Source of the DNA: Anaeromyxobacter paludicola
GTDB taxonomy: Bacteria; Myxococcota; Myxococcia; Myxococcales; Anaeromyxobacteraceae
Assembly: GCF_023169965.1 (NCBI RefSeq)
Contig: NZ_AP025592.1
Span: 1,984,001 to 2,048,000, forward strand
Reading direction: 5' to 3'
DNA: 64,000 nucleotides
The notes under the pieces are model-generated. The model searched no databases, was not told where the DNA came from, and saw only the letters and a program-made list of their open reading frames with translations. A program made the translations under genes and the position numbers. Positions 56,479 to 64,000 of this stretch are shown here, piece by piece; position 1 is the first letter of the stretch; each line of letters opens with the position of its first letter.

Positions 56479-58712
56479 AGCGCCGGCGCCGCGCCGGGGA
56501 GCCGCTCCAGGGCCCCCGTCGCGGCGCCCCCCGCGCGCACCTCGGCCTGGAGCCGCAGCGTGAACCGATCCTCCGCGCCGAGGCCGTACTTGTAGGGCTC
56601 GCGGCCGCGGAGCAGGTCGTAGCCGCGGGCGCCCTCGCGGATCGCGCCCTCGATCGCCTCGGCGTGGAGCAGGAGCCCCGGGCTGGCGCGCGCGGCGGCG
56701 GGGTCGAGTCCGGAGAGGTAGGCGTAGCCGCGGCCTCGCCAGAGGAACCCGTGCAGCGAGGCCACCACCCGGCCGCCGGCGAGGAGCAGCCGCAGCCGCA
56801 GGGTGCCCTCGCGCGCGGCGGCCCGCGCCGCCTCGGCGTGGAAGCGCCAGAGCAAGGAGGCGCCGAGCACGCCCGCCTCGCCCCGCCCCGCCCAGCGCGC
56901 GCGGTGCAGGCGGAAGGACTCGGCGAGCGCCGCGGTCACCTCGATCCCCGCACCCGCCAGCCGCACCTCCACCGGCCCGAGCCGCTCCAGCCGGCGCCGC
57001 CCCTGCCGCAGGTTGTCGCGGGCCTTCGCCGAGAGCCGCGCGCGCCACGCGGCGGGATCGCCGGGGAGGTCGAGCCCGGGACAGGCCGCCTGGGGCGCGG
57101 CGCCGCCCGCGAGCGACGGCGGCAGCGCCCCCGGCGCGAGGAGCGGCGAGCCGGGCGGGAGCGCCTCGAGGTCGAGCGCGTCGAAGGCCCCCGTGCCCGC
57201 GAGCCGCGCGAGGAGGGTCGCCGCGCCCTCCGGGGCGAGCGACGGATCGAGCAGCAGGTCCTGGTAGTCGGAGACGCCGCCGCCGAGGAGCCCGAGCACC
57301 CGGCGGCCGCCGCGGCGGTAGACGAACGACGGCAGCAGGGCCGCGAGCTCGCGCCCGCGGAAGAGCGCCGCCGCGAGGGGCGGCGCCGGCGGCGCGAGCT
57401 GGCGACCCCAGGCGAGGAGCCACCCGGGCGACTGGAACGGCGTGGCCGCCGGTGCGCGCCGGAAGAGGTCGGCCCAGGCGTCCCGCAGCGCCTCCAGTTC
57501 CGACCAGGAGGTCAGGAGCGCGGGGCGAAGGACCGCGGGGCTCCTCCTGGCCGCCCCTCCCCGGCCCTCCCCGCCCGGCGGGGAGGGTGTCCTCGCGGGT
57601 CCCGGCGCAGAGGCCCTCTTCCCCTCTCCCTGCAAGGGGGAGGGCGAGGGAGGGGGGGACCGCGAAGCGAGGCCGCCGCCGAGCTCCCGGTACAGCGCCA
57701 CGTAGCGCGCCGCCATCTCCCGCCCGTCGAACCGCGCCTCCGCCGCGCGCCGGCACGCGGCGCGATCGAGCCACGCCACCTCGCGCAGGGCCCGCGGCAG
57801 GTCCTCCGGCCCGTCCACGAGGAGCCCGGTCACGCCGTCCTCGACCACCTCCGGCAAGGCGCCGCGGCGGAACGCCACCACCGGCGTCCCGCAGGCGAGC
57901 GCCTCCATCGCCGCCAGCGAGCTCGTCTCCTCCACCAGGCTCGGCACCACGAGGCAGCGCGCCGCGGCGAGGAGGCGGCGCTTGCGCCGGAGCCCCACCG
58001 GCCCGACGTAGCGGCGCGCGGCGTCGAGCCTCGGCCGGAGCTCCGCGTCGAAGTGGCGCTGGTGGGCCGCGTACGGGAAGACCTCGCCGGCGACGAGCAG
58101 CGGGAGCCCGGCCGCGCGGGCCGCGTCGAGCGCGAGGTGGTAGCCCTTCTCGGCGCAGATCCGGCCCAGGCAGAGCGCGAAGCCGGGCGCGGCCGCCCCG
58201 CCACGCCGCGGCCGGAGCAGGTCGAGGGGGACGCCGTTCGGCACGCAGGCCGCGGCGGCGACGCCGGCCGGGAGCCGCGCGCGCTGCGCCTCCGAGACGC
58301 AGACGAGCGCCGTCCGGGGGCGGCTCGCGGCGAGCGCGCCCGGCGGGTAGAGCGCGGGCGGCAGGTGGAGGGTGACGAGGGCCGGCGGCCCGGGCGGCGG
58401 CAGGCACGCCGCGAAGTCGAGCCCGTGCAGGTGGACCACGTCCACCCGCTCCTCCCGGAGCGCCCGCGCGACCACCGCGCGCACCGCCGCCTCGGCGCGC
58501 GCGAGCGCCCCCTCGTCGAGCGGGCCGCGCGCCGCAGGGACGGCGAGGAGCGTCCCCGCGATCCGTGAGCCCTCCTGCGCCACCACCAGGGAGCGGTGCC
58601 CGGCCGCGGCGAGCGCGCGGTCGAGCTGCCAGAGCACCTGCTCCGCCCCGCCCGCGGCGCCCGGCCCCACCGGCGCGAGGGGCCAGGCCACCTGCAGGAC
58701 GGTCAGGGCCAT
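56475..58712 (-). CDS. Fusion of a GT4 glycosyltransferase and a CelD/FemAB-like GNAT acyltransferase
   Basis: 745 aa from ATG 58712, overlapping the stop of the PIG-L gene by ten bases. Residues 1-350 are a GT-B glycosyltransferase of family 4: [39 protein letters not shown], and the donor-site [20 protein letters not shown]. Residues about 351-388 ([24 protein letters not shown]) are encoded by a hairpin repeat. Residues 390-745 are a GNAT-fold acyltransferase of the CelD/BioF2 type ([47 protein letters not shown]). Deacetylase, glycosyltransferase and acyltransferase together suggest glycan building, probably surface or polysaccharide. A sequencing frameshift is not needed to explain it. 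Confidence 0.85.
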   Translation of the reverse strand: MALTVLQVAWPLAPVGPGAAGGAEQVLWQLDRALAAAGHRSLVVAQEGSRIAGTLLAVPAARGPLDEGALARAEAAVRAVVARALREERVDVVHLHGLDFAACLPPPGPPALVTLHLPPALYPPGALAASRPRTALVCVSEAQRARLPAGVAAAACVPNGVPLDLLRPRRGGAAAPGFALCLGRICAEKGYHLALDAARAAGLPLLVAGEVFPYAAHQRHFDAELRPRLDAARRYVGPVGLRRKRRLLAAARCLVVPSLVEETSSLAAMEALACGTPVVAFRRGALPEVVEDGVTGLLVDGPEDLPRALREVAWLDRAACRRAAEARFDGREMAARYVALYRELGGGLASRSPPPSPSPLQGEGKRASAPGPARTPSPPGGEGRGGAARRSPAVLRPALLTSWSELEALRDAWADLFRRAPAATPFQSPGWLLAWGRQLAPPAPPLAAALFRGRELAALLPSFVYRRGGRRVLGLLGGGVSDYQDLLLDPSLAPEGAATLLARLAGTGAFDALDLEALPPGSPLLAPGALPPSLAGGAAPQAACPGLDLPGDPAAWRARLSAKARDNLRQGRRRLERLGPVEVRLAGAGIEVTAALAESFRLHRARWAGRGEAGVLGASLLWRFHAEAARAAAREGTLRLRLLLAGGRVVASLHGFLWRGRGYAYLSGLDPAAARASPGLLLHAEAIEGAIREGARGYDLLRGREPYKYGLGAEDRFTLRLQAEVRAGGAATGALERLPGAAPAL
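57549..57661 (+). repeat. Paired-hairpin dispersed repeat, copy D (inside a coding region)
   Basis: About 113 bp. Left hairpin CCCTCCCCGCC at 57565-57575 and GGCGGGGAGGG at 57577-57587, identical to copy A. Right hairpin CCCTCTCCCT at 57622-57631 and AGGGGGAGGG at 57635-57644. The middle is shorter than in A and C. Read in frame on the minus strand as the linker between two enzyme domains. Confidence 0.85.
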
Positions 58713-59527
58713 GGCGCGTTGGGCAGGGACAGCGCGCGCAGCCCCTGGCTCGCCTCGCGCCACCAGCTGTCGAAGGTGCGCCACCCGAGCCACTCGTAGT
58801 GGAGCGGCCCCGGGTGCGGCCGGCGCGAGAAGTCCACCGGCTCGGCGCGCCGGAACCGCTCCTCGCCGGCGGCGAAGGGCGCGAGCACCTCCCGCTGGCT
58901 CTCGTAGAGGCCGAGCATCGCCTCCTTGCGGCGCCGCGCCTCCGGGCCGAGCGGGCGGACCTGCTCCTCCCCTCCCCCGTGGAAGCGCTGCAACGTGAGC
59001 GGCCCCGCTCCCCGCTGGTAGGCGGTCATCTCCACGAGGACCGGCGCCGCCCCCCGCAGGCGCGCCGCCGCCGCCCGGACCGCGAGCGCCGTGGCGTCGT
59101 GGTCGGGGTGGCCGCCCTCGAAGGCGTGGGTGACCACCAGGGCGGGCCGGCGCTCGTCGAGCAGCCGCGCGAGCTCCCGCACCAGCCGGGAGAGCTGCCG
59201 GGTGGCCTCCTGGTCGCGAACGCCGAGGCAGCGGACGGCGGACGCCGGCACGCCCGCCACCGCGAGCGCCTCCAGCGCCTCGCGCCGCCGCAGCGCCGCG
59301 TAACCCTCCCGCGAAGCCGGGGCGCGCGGCGACCAGAGCGCCGGGTCGGCCGGCGCGCCATCGGTCAGGTGGACCACGCCCGCGCCGGGGTGCTCGATGA
59401 GCAGCCCCCCGGCCCCGATGGTCTCGTCGTCCGGATGGGCCGCGACCAGCACCCAGCCCTGCTCGGCCAGCGCGTCGAGGTCGAGCGGCGCCGGGCCGGG
59501 GCGCGCTTGCTTCACCTGAAAGGGCAT
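58703..59527 (-). CDS. PIG-L family deacetylase
   Basis: 274 aa. Zinc-site motif AAHPDDE with His31, Asp33-Asp34, and the later GGHPDHD with its His and Asp. LmbE-like N-acetyl-sugar deacetylases act on GlcNAc-type substrates, often on lipid- or thiol-linked sugars. ATG 59527 has GGGAGG five bases upstream. It overlaps the following glycosyltransferase-acyltransferase gene, so both are translated together and probably act on one glycan. Upstream, AGCACC...GGTGCT (59543-59560) is a short inverted repeat. Confidence 0.92.
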   Translation of the reverse strand: MPFQVKQARPGPAPLDLDALAEQGWVLVAAHPDDETIGAGGLLIEHPGAGVVHLTDGAPADPALWSPRAPASREGYAALRRREALEALAVAGVPASAVRCLGVRDQEATRQLSRLVRELARLLDERRPALVVTHAFEGGHPDHDATALAVRAAAARLRGAAPVLVEMTAYQRGAGPLTLQRFHGGGEEQVRPLGPEARRRKEAMLGLYESQREVLAPFAAGEERFRRAEPVDFSRRPHPGPLHYEWLGWRTFDSWWREASQGLRALSLPNAPWP

Positions 59528-59609
59528 TCGCCTCCCAACGGTAGCACCGGGCAGGGTGCTCGTGCCTACCCGGCTGGGAGAAGCACGCGCCGCCCGGCGA
59601 GCGCCAGCC

Positions 59610-59615
59610 TACAAT
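59610..59615 (+). promoter_or_regulatory. -10-like TACAAT directly before the Cys-rich lipoprotein gene
   Basis: TACAAT at 59610-59615, six bases before the ATG at 59622. No -35 match is seen. If used, the message starts at or next to the ATG. No ribosome-binding site is present. Confidence 0.35.
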
Positions 59616-59621
59616 GAGTGA

Positions 59622-60740
59622 ATGCGCACCCTGCTCGCGTGCCTCGCCGTCGCCCTGCTCGCCGCCTGCGGCGGCACGTCGCCGAAGTGCCCCGCCGGCC
59701 AGGCCCGCTGCGGCGGACAGTGCGTGGACCTCTCCACGGATCCCCTGCAGTGCGGGGCGTGCGGGAACGTCTGTCCCGCCACCGCCACCTGCACCGCCGG
59801 CGCGTGCGTCTGCCCGGGGACCCAGACCTCCTGCGGCAGCCTCTGCGCCGACCTGCAGACCGACGCGCAGCACTGCGGCACCTGCGGCACGAGCTGCGGC
59901 CTCGGCACCTGCCAGGTCGGCGCGTGCGCCTGCAGCCCCGGCGCGACCGACTGCGGCGGACACGCGGGCGTCTGCGCCGACCTGACGCGGGACCCCGGCC
60001 ACTGCGGCGCGTGCGGCACGGCCTGCCCGGCGACCTTCGCCTGCCTCCAGGGCGCCTGCGCCTGCCCCCCGAGCACCACGCAGTGCGGGGCGGCGTGCAG
60101 CGTGCTCGCCACCGACCCGCTCAACTGCGGCGCCTGCGGCCACGCCTGCGGCACCGGGTTCTCCTGCGGCGCCGGCGCGTGCACCTGCTCCGGCCCCGGC
60201 AAGCAGGTCTGCGGGGCGAGCTGCCTCGACACCACCTCCGACCTGAACAACTGCGGCGCCTGCGGCCGGGTCTGCCCGAGCGGCACGCTCTGCAGCGCCG
60301 GCGCCTGCGCCTGCCCGTCGGGGAGCACGGTCTGCGCGAGCGGCGGCGCCTCGACCTGCACCAACCTCAAGACCGACCCGGCGAACTGCGGGGCCTGCGG
60401 CAACGCCTGCGGCGCCGGCGCGGCCTGCTCGAGCGGCGCCTGCGCGAGCTGCCCGGCGCACGACAACGGGCTCGGGCAGCAGTTCCTGGACTGCGCGCCG
60501 CCCGACACCTTCACCCTCACCACCGCGAAGGAGGCCGCAAAGGCCTGGAGCGCGAGCGGGAGCGAGCAGGTGACGACCGGCTGCTCCGGCGGCGGCGCCG
60601 GGTCCACCTGCTTCGGGTGGCAGCGCTCCGACGGGACGTGCGGGATCTGGTGCTACGGCGGGACGCTCGCGGGCGCGGTGTTCCAGAGCTTCAACTTCAC
60701 CTGCGTCTGCTTCAACGGACCGCAGTCCGCCTGGCACTGA
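59622..60740 (+). CDS. Cys-rich repeat lipoprotein (myxobacterial type)
   Basis: 372 aa. Lipobox LLAAC with Cys16. Residues 20-280 are six to seven repeats of about 38 residues with the pattern C..G..C.DL.TDP..CGACG..C and closing GAC.C (for example LSTDPLQCGACGNVCPA, LATDPLNCGACGHACGT). The last 95 residues form a different domain with its own Cys (TCGIWCYGG, FTCVCFNGP). Cys-rich exported repeats of this sort abound in Myxococcales. Surface anchored, disulfide-rich, ligand unknown. Probably leaderless. Confidence 0.82.
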   Translation: MRTLLACLAVALLAACGGTSPKCPAGQARCGGQCVDLSTDPLQCGACGNVCPATATCTAGACVCPGTQTSCGSLCADLQTDAQHCGTCGTSCGLGTCQVGACACSPGATDCGGHAGVCADLTRDPGHCGACGTACPATFACLQGACACPPSTTQCGAACSVLATDPLNCGACGHACGTGFSCGAGACTCSGPGKQVCGASCLDTTSDLNNCGACGRVCPSGTLCSAGACACPSGSTVCASGGASTCTNLKTDPANCGACGNACGAGAACSSGACASCPAHDNGLGQQFLDCAPPDTFTLTTAKEAAKAWSASGSEQVTTGCSGGGAGSTCFGWQRSDGTCGIWCYGGTLAGAVFQSFNFTCVCFNGPQSAWH

Positions 60741-60818
60741 CGCGCGGGAGGGCCCCCGCCCGGAGCCCCCCAGACCGGCCCTCGCCAAGGGCGTCCCGGC
60801 GCGGCATGAAGGGCCGCG

Positions 60819-63272
60819 ATGCCGCGGCGCCTCCTCTGCCTGCACGGGCACTTCTACCAGCCCCCGCGCGAGAACCCCTGGATCGACGAGATCGAGGTGC
60901 AGGACAGCGCCGACCCGTTCCACGACTGGAACGAGCGGATCGCGACCGAGTGCTACGGCCCCAACGCGGCGGCCCGCATCAAGGACGGCGCCGGCCGCAT
61001 CGTGGACATCGTCTCCGGCTACCGGCACCTGAGCTTCAACTTCGGCCCGACGCTGCTCGCCTGGCTGGAGCGCCACCGCCCCGACGTCTACGGGCGCGTG
61101 CTGGAGGCCGACGCCTGGAGCCTGGAGCGGACCGGGCACGGCAACGCGCTCGCCCAGGCCTACCACCACGCCATCCTGCCCCTCTGCTCCCCCCGCGACC
61201 GGCGCACCGAGATCCGGTGGGGGCTGGCCGACTTCCAGCGGCGCTTCCACCGCGCGCCCGAGGGCTTCTGGCTCCCCGAGACCGCCGCCGACTCGCCCAC
61301 GCTCGCGGCGCTCGCGGCCGAGGGGATCCGCTTCACCCTGCTCTCGCCCTACCAGGTCCGGCGCATCCGGCTCGACGAGGGCGACTGGCGCGACGCGACC
61401 GAGGCCCGCTTCGATCCGAGCCGGCCGTACCGCGTCCGCGCCGGCGACCGCGAGCTGGCGGTCTTCTTCTACGACGGCCACATCGCGCGCGACCTCGCCT
61501 TCGGACAGGCCCTCTCCACCCCCGAGGCCCTGCTCTCCCGGCTCGAGGACGGCTACGACGACACCCGCGGCCACGACGAGATCCTGACCGTCGCCATCGA
61601 CGGGGAGACCCTCGGCCACCACAAGAAGGGGGCCGACGAGGTGCTGGCGGCCGCCCTGCGGCGGCTCGCCGCGAAGGGCGAGCCGCGCATCGTCAACCTG
61701 GGCCAGGCGCTCGAGCTCGTGCCGGTGCGCTGGGAGGCCGAGATCGCCGAGGGCTCCTCCTGGAGCTGCGCGCACGGGCTCGAGCGCTGGCGGAGCGACT
61801 GCGGCTGCAACGCCGGCGGCGAGCCCGCGTGGAACCAGGCCTGGCGCGCGCCCCTGCGGAGCGCCCTCGACGGCCTGCGCGACCGGTGCGCCGCGCTGTA
61901 CGAGCGGGCCTCCGCGGGGCTGCTCGCCGACCCCTGGCGCGCCCGCGACCGCTACGTCGAGCTCGTGCTCGACCCCGAGCGGCGCGACGTGGAGCGCTTC
62001 TTCCGGGTCGAGGCGGCCCGGCCGCTCGCGCGCGAGGAGCGGGTCCGCGCGCTGCGCCTCCTCGAGATGGAGCGCCAGGCGCTCCGCATGTACACGAGCT
62101 GCGGCTGGTTCTTCTCGGAGCTCTCGGGGCTCGAGACCGTGCAGGTGCTCAAGTACGCGGCGCGCGCCATCCAGCTCGCCCGCGAGGCGGCCGGCGAGGA
62201 CCTCGAGCCGGAGTTCGCCGAGGCGCTCGGGCGGGCGCCGTCCAACGTGCCGGCGCTCCGCGACGGGCGGCGCGTCTACGAGCAGCTGGTCCGGCCCAGC
62301 GTCGCCTCGCTCGAGCGGGTCGCCGCGCACCTCGCCATCGCCGGACTGGTGCAGCCGCTCCCCGACTCCGGCCGGCTCTTCTGCTACCGCTACCGCGTCC
62401 GTGGGCGCCGGGTCGGCCGCGCCGGGGCGGCCACCCTGGCCCTCGGCCGCCTCGAGCTCGAGAGCCTCGCCACCGGCGAGCGGCTCGACGCGCTCGTCTG
62501 CGTGATGCACTTCGGCGCCGCCGACTTCCGCTGCGGCGTGGAGCCCTGGCCCGGCGAGGCGGCGCAGGCCGCCGTCGAGGAGGCGCTCTTCGCGCGCGGC
62601 GAGGCGGCCTCGCTCCCGGAGCTCCTGCGCGCGGTGGACCGCGCCTTCGGCGGCCGCGACTACACGCTGCGCGATCTCTTCCTCGACGAGCGGCGGCGCG
62701 TCGCCGAGATCCTCCTCGCCGACTCGATGCGGCGCTACGAGTACGACTTCACCCGGATCTTCGAGGACAACCGGCGGCTCATGGAGTTCCTGCGCGAGCT
62801 CGACTCGCCCGTGCCCGGGCCGCTGCGCGCCGCCGCCGACGTCTCGCTGAGCCGCCGCCTCTCGTCCCTCACCCGCCGGATCGGCGCGGGCGAGGTGGCG
62901 CTCCGCGACGGCGAGCCGGAGCTGCGCGGCACCGTCGAGCTCGCGCGCCGGCTCGGGGTGGGGCTGCACCTCGACCCGGTGCGCCGCCAGGTGCTCGAGG
63001 TGGTCGAGGCGCGCATGGCCGACGTCGCCGCCGGCCGGGGCGCGGCGGCGCGGGCGGCCGAGCTCGTCGAGGTGCTCTCGCTCGCGAGCCGGCTCGGCCT
63101 CACGCTCGACCTCTGGGCGGCGCAGAACCGGCTCTGGGACTGGGCCGGCGCGAACGGGGCGGCCCTCGACCGGGACAGCCTGGCCGCGCTGGGGCGCGAG
63201 CTCTGGTTCGACGAGGAGACGCTCCTCGCGCGGGCCGGTTACGCGCCGCTCGCCCCCGAGGCGATCGCCTGA
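60819..63272 (+). CDS. GH57-family glycoside hydrolase with DUF3536
   Basis: 817 aa, no signal peptide. GH57 N-terminal barrel: LCLHGHFYQPPRENPW, ATECYGPNAAARI, FGPTLLAWLERHRPDVYGR, EGFWLPETAADSPTLAALA and VAIDGETLGHHKKG. The DUF3536 region follows (SSWSCAHGLERWRSDCGCN, YTSCGWFFSELSGLETVQVL), then helical segments to the end. GH57 enzymes act on alpha-glucans as amylases or branching enzymes; this subgroup is uncharacterised to my knowledge. AAGGG lies five bases before ATG 60819. It stands alone, with a hairpin after the stop. Confidence 0.88.
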   Translation: MPRRLLCLHGHFYQPPRENPWIDEIEVQDSADPFHDWNERIATECYGPNAAARIKDGAGRIVDIVSGYRHLSFNFGPTLLAWLERHRPDVYGRVLEADAWSLERTGHGNALAQAYHHAILPLCSPRDRRTEIRWGLADFQRRFHRAPEGFWLPETAADSPTLAALAAEGIRFTLLSPYQVRRIRLDEGDWRDATEARFDPSRPYRVRAGDRELAVFFYDGHIARDLAFGQALSTPEALLSRLEDGYDDTRGHDEILTVAIDGETLGHHKKGADEVLAAALRRLAAKGEPRIVNLGQALELVPVRWEAEIAEGSSWSCAHGLERWRSDCGCNAGGEPAWNQAWRAPLRSALDGLRDRCAALYERASAGLLADPWRARDRYVELVLDPERRDVERFFRVEAARPLAREERVRALRLLEMERQALRMYTSCGWFFSELSGLETVQVLKYAARAIQLAREAAGEDLEPEFAEALGRAPSNVPALRDGRRVYEQLVRPSVASLERVAAHLAIAGLVQPLPDSGRLFCYRYRVRGRRVGRAGAATLALGRLELESLATGERLDALVCVMHFGAADFRCGVEPWPGEAAQAAVEEALFARGEAASLPELLRAVDRAFGGRDYTLRDLFLDERRRVAEILLADSMRRYEYDFTRIFEDNRRLMEFLRELDSPVPGPLRAAADVSLSRRLSSLTRRIGAGEVALRDGEPELRGTVELARRLGVGLHLDPVRRQVLEVVEARMADVAAGRGAAARAAELVEVLSLASRLGLTLDLWAAQNRLWDWAGANGAALDRDSLAALGRELWFDEETLLARAGYAPLAPEAIA

Positions 63273-63275
63273 GCG

Positions 63276-63302
63276 GCCCCTGAATTCCCGGAAACCAGGG
63301 GC
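63276..63302 (+). terminator. Hairpin after the GH57 gene
   Basis: GCCCCTG (63276-63282) and CAGGGGC (63296-63302), 13-base AT-richer loop, four bases after the stop codon. No T-run, so possibly a weak terminator or a 3' end stabiliser. Confidence 0.45.
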
Positions 63303-63390
63303 GCCACCTCCGGGGCTCCGCACCGCCGGGCGCGAGGCGCAGGATGTGAGCTTGCGGCGCCACGACGCTTGCCTGGAAGGAGACGCACAC

Positions 63391-63540
63391 ATGGCCGAGC
63401 AGAAGAAACGCGGGTTCCACGCGCTCGAGCAGCGCATCCACCAGATCGAGGAGGAGGACCAGAAGCAGCAGACCGCGAAGCCCAAGGAGCAGCCCCAGGC
63501 GCCCCGCACCGAGCCGAACCAGCCCAAGGGCGGGAAGTAG
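63391..63540 (+). CDS. Small charged hypothetical protein, 49 aa
   Basis: Hydrophilic 49-residue protein, Lys/Gln/Glu-rich with a predicted helix (ALEQRIHQIEEEDQKQQ) and a Pro/Lys tail. ATG 63391 has AAGGAG about nine bases upstream. Not recognised. Codon content is less GC-biased because of Lys and Gln codons, which fits translation rather than noise. Confidence 0.55.
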   Translation: MAEQKKRGFHALEQRIHQIEEEDQKQQTAKPKEQPQAPRTEPNQPKGGK

Positions 63541-63572
63541 TCGAGCGGAGGCGCGCGCCACACCTTCACGGC

Positions 63573-64000
63573 ATGCGCGCGCCTCCTCTCTGCCTCGCCG
63601 CCGCCGTCGCCGTCCTCCCGTCCCTTGCGCTCGCCGGGCCAGCGCCCGCCGAGGCGCCGGCCGGGCGCTCGGCCAGCGGCCCGGCGACCGGGCGCACCAT
63701 CCGGACTCCGGAGGGCTTCCTCCGCGTCGAGGAGCCGGAGGAGCCCGGGCCCGGCGGGACCCTGTCGATCGTCCCGGCCGCCGAGCCGGCGCGACCGCCC
63801 GCCGCCCCGCAGCCCGGCGTGGGCGAGGCGGAGGGACGGACGCAGCCGCCGCCCGCCCCGAGCGCCCTGCCGCGCCGGCCGCGCGGCATGGGGCTCTGCG
63901 AGCCGGAGCGGGCCGCCTTCCTGAAGGAGCTCTTCCGGATCGCCGGCGTGGACGTGGAGGATCCGCTCGCGCTGGTGGCCGCCTTCACCGGCGAGAACGC
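63573..64000 (+). CDS. Exported protein of unknown function (3' end outside window)
   Basis: At least 142 residues. Signal peptide (LCLAAAVAVLPSLALAGPA), then a Pro/Ala/Glu-rich disordered stretch, then the start of a domain (PRRPRGMGLCEPERAAFLKE, VDVEDPLALVAAFTGEN) running off the end. No ribosome-binding site visible. Function cannot be assigned. Confidence 0.5.
   Translation, partial: MRAPPLCLAAAVAVLPSLALAGPAPAEAPAGRSASGPATGRTIRTPEGFLRVEEPEEPGPGGTLSIVPAAEPARPPAAPQPGVGEAEGRTQPPPAPSALPRRPRGMGLCEPERAAFLKELFRIAGVDVEDPLALVAAFTGEN

Noticed and set aside
53392-58407. 1671-codon minus-strand frame opposite the chemoreceptor and running into the fusion gene
   Set aside because: Crosses two real genes on different strands and has no domain of its own.
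56475-59527. Bacillithiol- or mycothiol-type thiol pathway from GT4 + PIG-L + GNAT
   Set aside because: The GNAT part is CelD/FemAB-like and not MshD-like, and no cysteine ligase gene is present; not supported beyond the superficial set of activities.

Overview
The window comes from a very GC-rich bacterium (third codon positions almost all G or C). A complete-looking set of myxobacterial gliding-motility genes, a myxobacterial-type PilZ protein, myxobacterial Cys-rich repeat lipoproteins, many lipoproteins and TPR proteins, and a two-FHA sigma-54 activator point to Myxococcota. The composition, plus a NapH/CcoG-like polyferredoxin and a ferredoxin-type protein, fit an Anaeromyxobacter-like facultative anaerobe. 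That placement is inference from gene content, not a database match.

Layout. 1-4361: the 3' part of ffh (signal recognition particle), a Memo-family protein carrying an inserted repeat element, a tiny zinc-ribbon protein and a myxobacterial conserved protein. 4475-22348 (minus strand): one tightly coupled operon of nine genes in the order gltB-gltA-gltC-gltD-gltF-gltG-gltH-gltI-gltJ, encoding outer-membrane barrels, periplasmic TPR proteins, trans-envelope FHA/TonB-like proteins and a giant TPR protein. A Cys-rich lipoprotein (candidate GltK) diverges from its head, followed by a PilZ protein. 23338-33545: a membrane metallopeptidase with TPRs, an SCP2 protein, a small trypsin-like protease, two small lipoproteins, a homoserine-kinase-like enzyme, a TPR protein behind an intrinsic terminator, a two-FHA sigma-54 activator, and a Pal-CpoB pair. 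33789-41981: class A penicillin-binding protein, SRPBCC/ArsR pair, FemAB-like acyltransferase, P-type ATPase and glycerophosphodiester phosphodiesterase. 42046-49668: a 7TM-PAS protein without a kinase domain, a Gly/Thr-rich secreted protein, an acyl-CoA synthetase-MFS-ferredoxin operon, two small proteins, and a membrane polyferredoxin. 49684-64000: pyruvate carboxylase, a poly-HAMP chemoreceptor with a 270-bp tandem repeat, PIG-L deacetylase plus a glycosyltransferase-acyltransferase fusion, a Cys-rich repeat lipoprotein, a GH57-type glucan enzyme, and two small or partial genes.

How it works together. The glt genes should build the envelope-spanning part of a gliding machine. The motor (AglRQS) and the MglA switch are not in this window. 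The PilZ protein, the chemoreceptor and the FHA regulators are plausible but unproven signalling partners. Pal, CpoB, the penicillin-binding protein and the peptidoglycan-binding lipoprotein form a loose envelope theme.

The most unusual feature is a roughly 110-140 bp repeat made of two GC-rich hairpins. It occurs in four places: twice between genes and twice in frame inside genes. One of the in-frame copies forms the linker of a two-enzyme fusion. No tRNA, rRNA, CRISPR array, transposase or phage gene was seen. Coordinates, motifs and start sites were read by eye. Family names rest on remembered family features, and no search was run.
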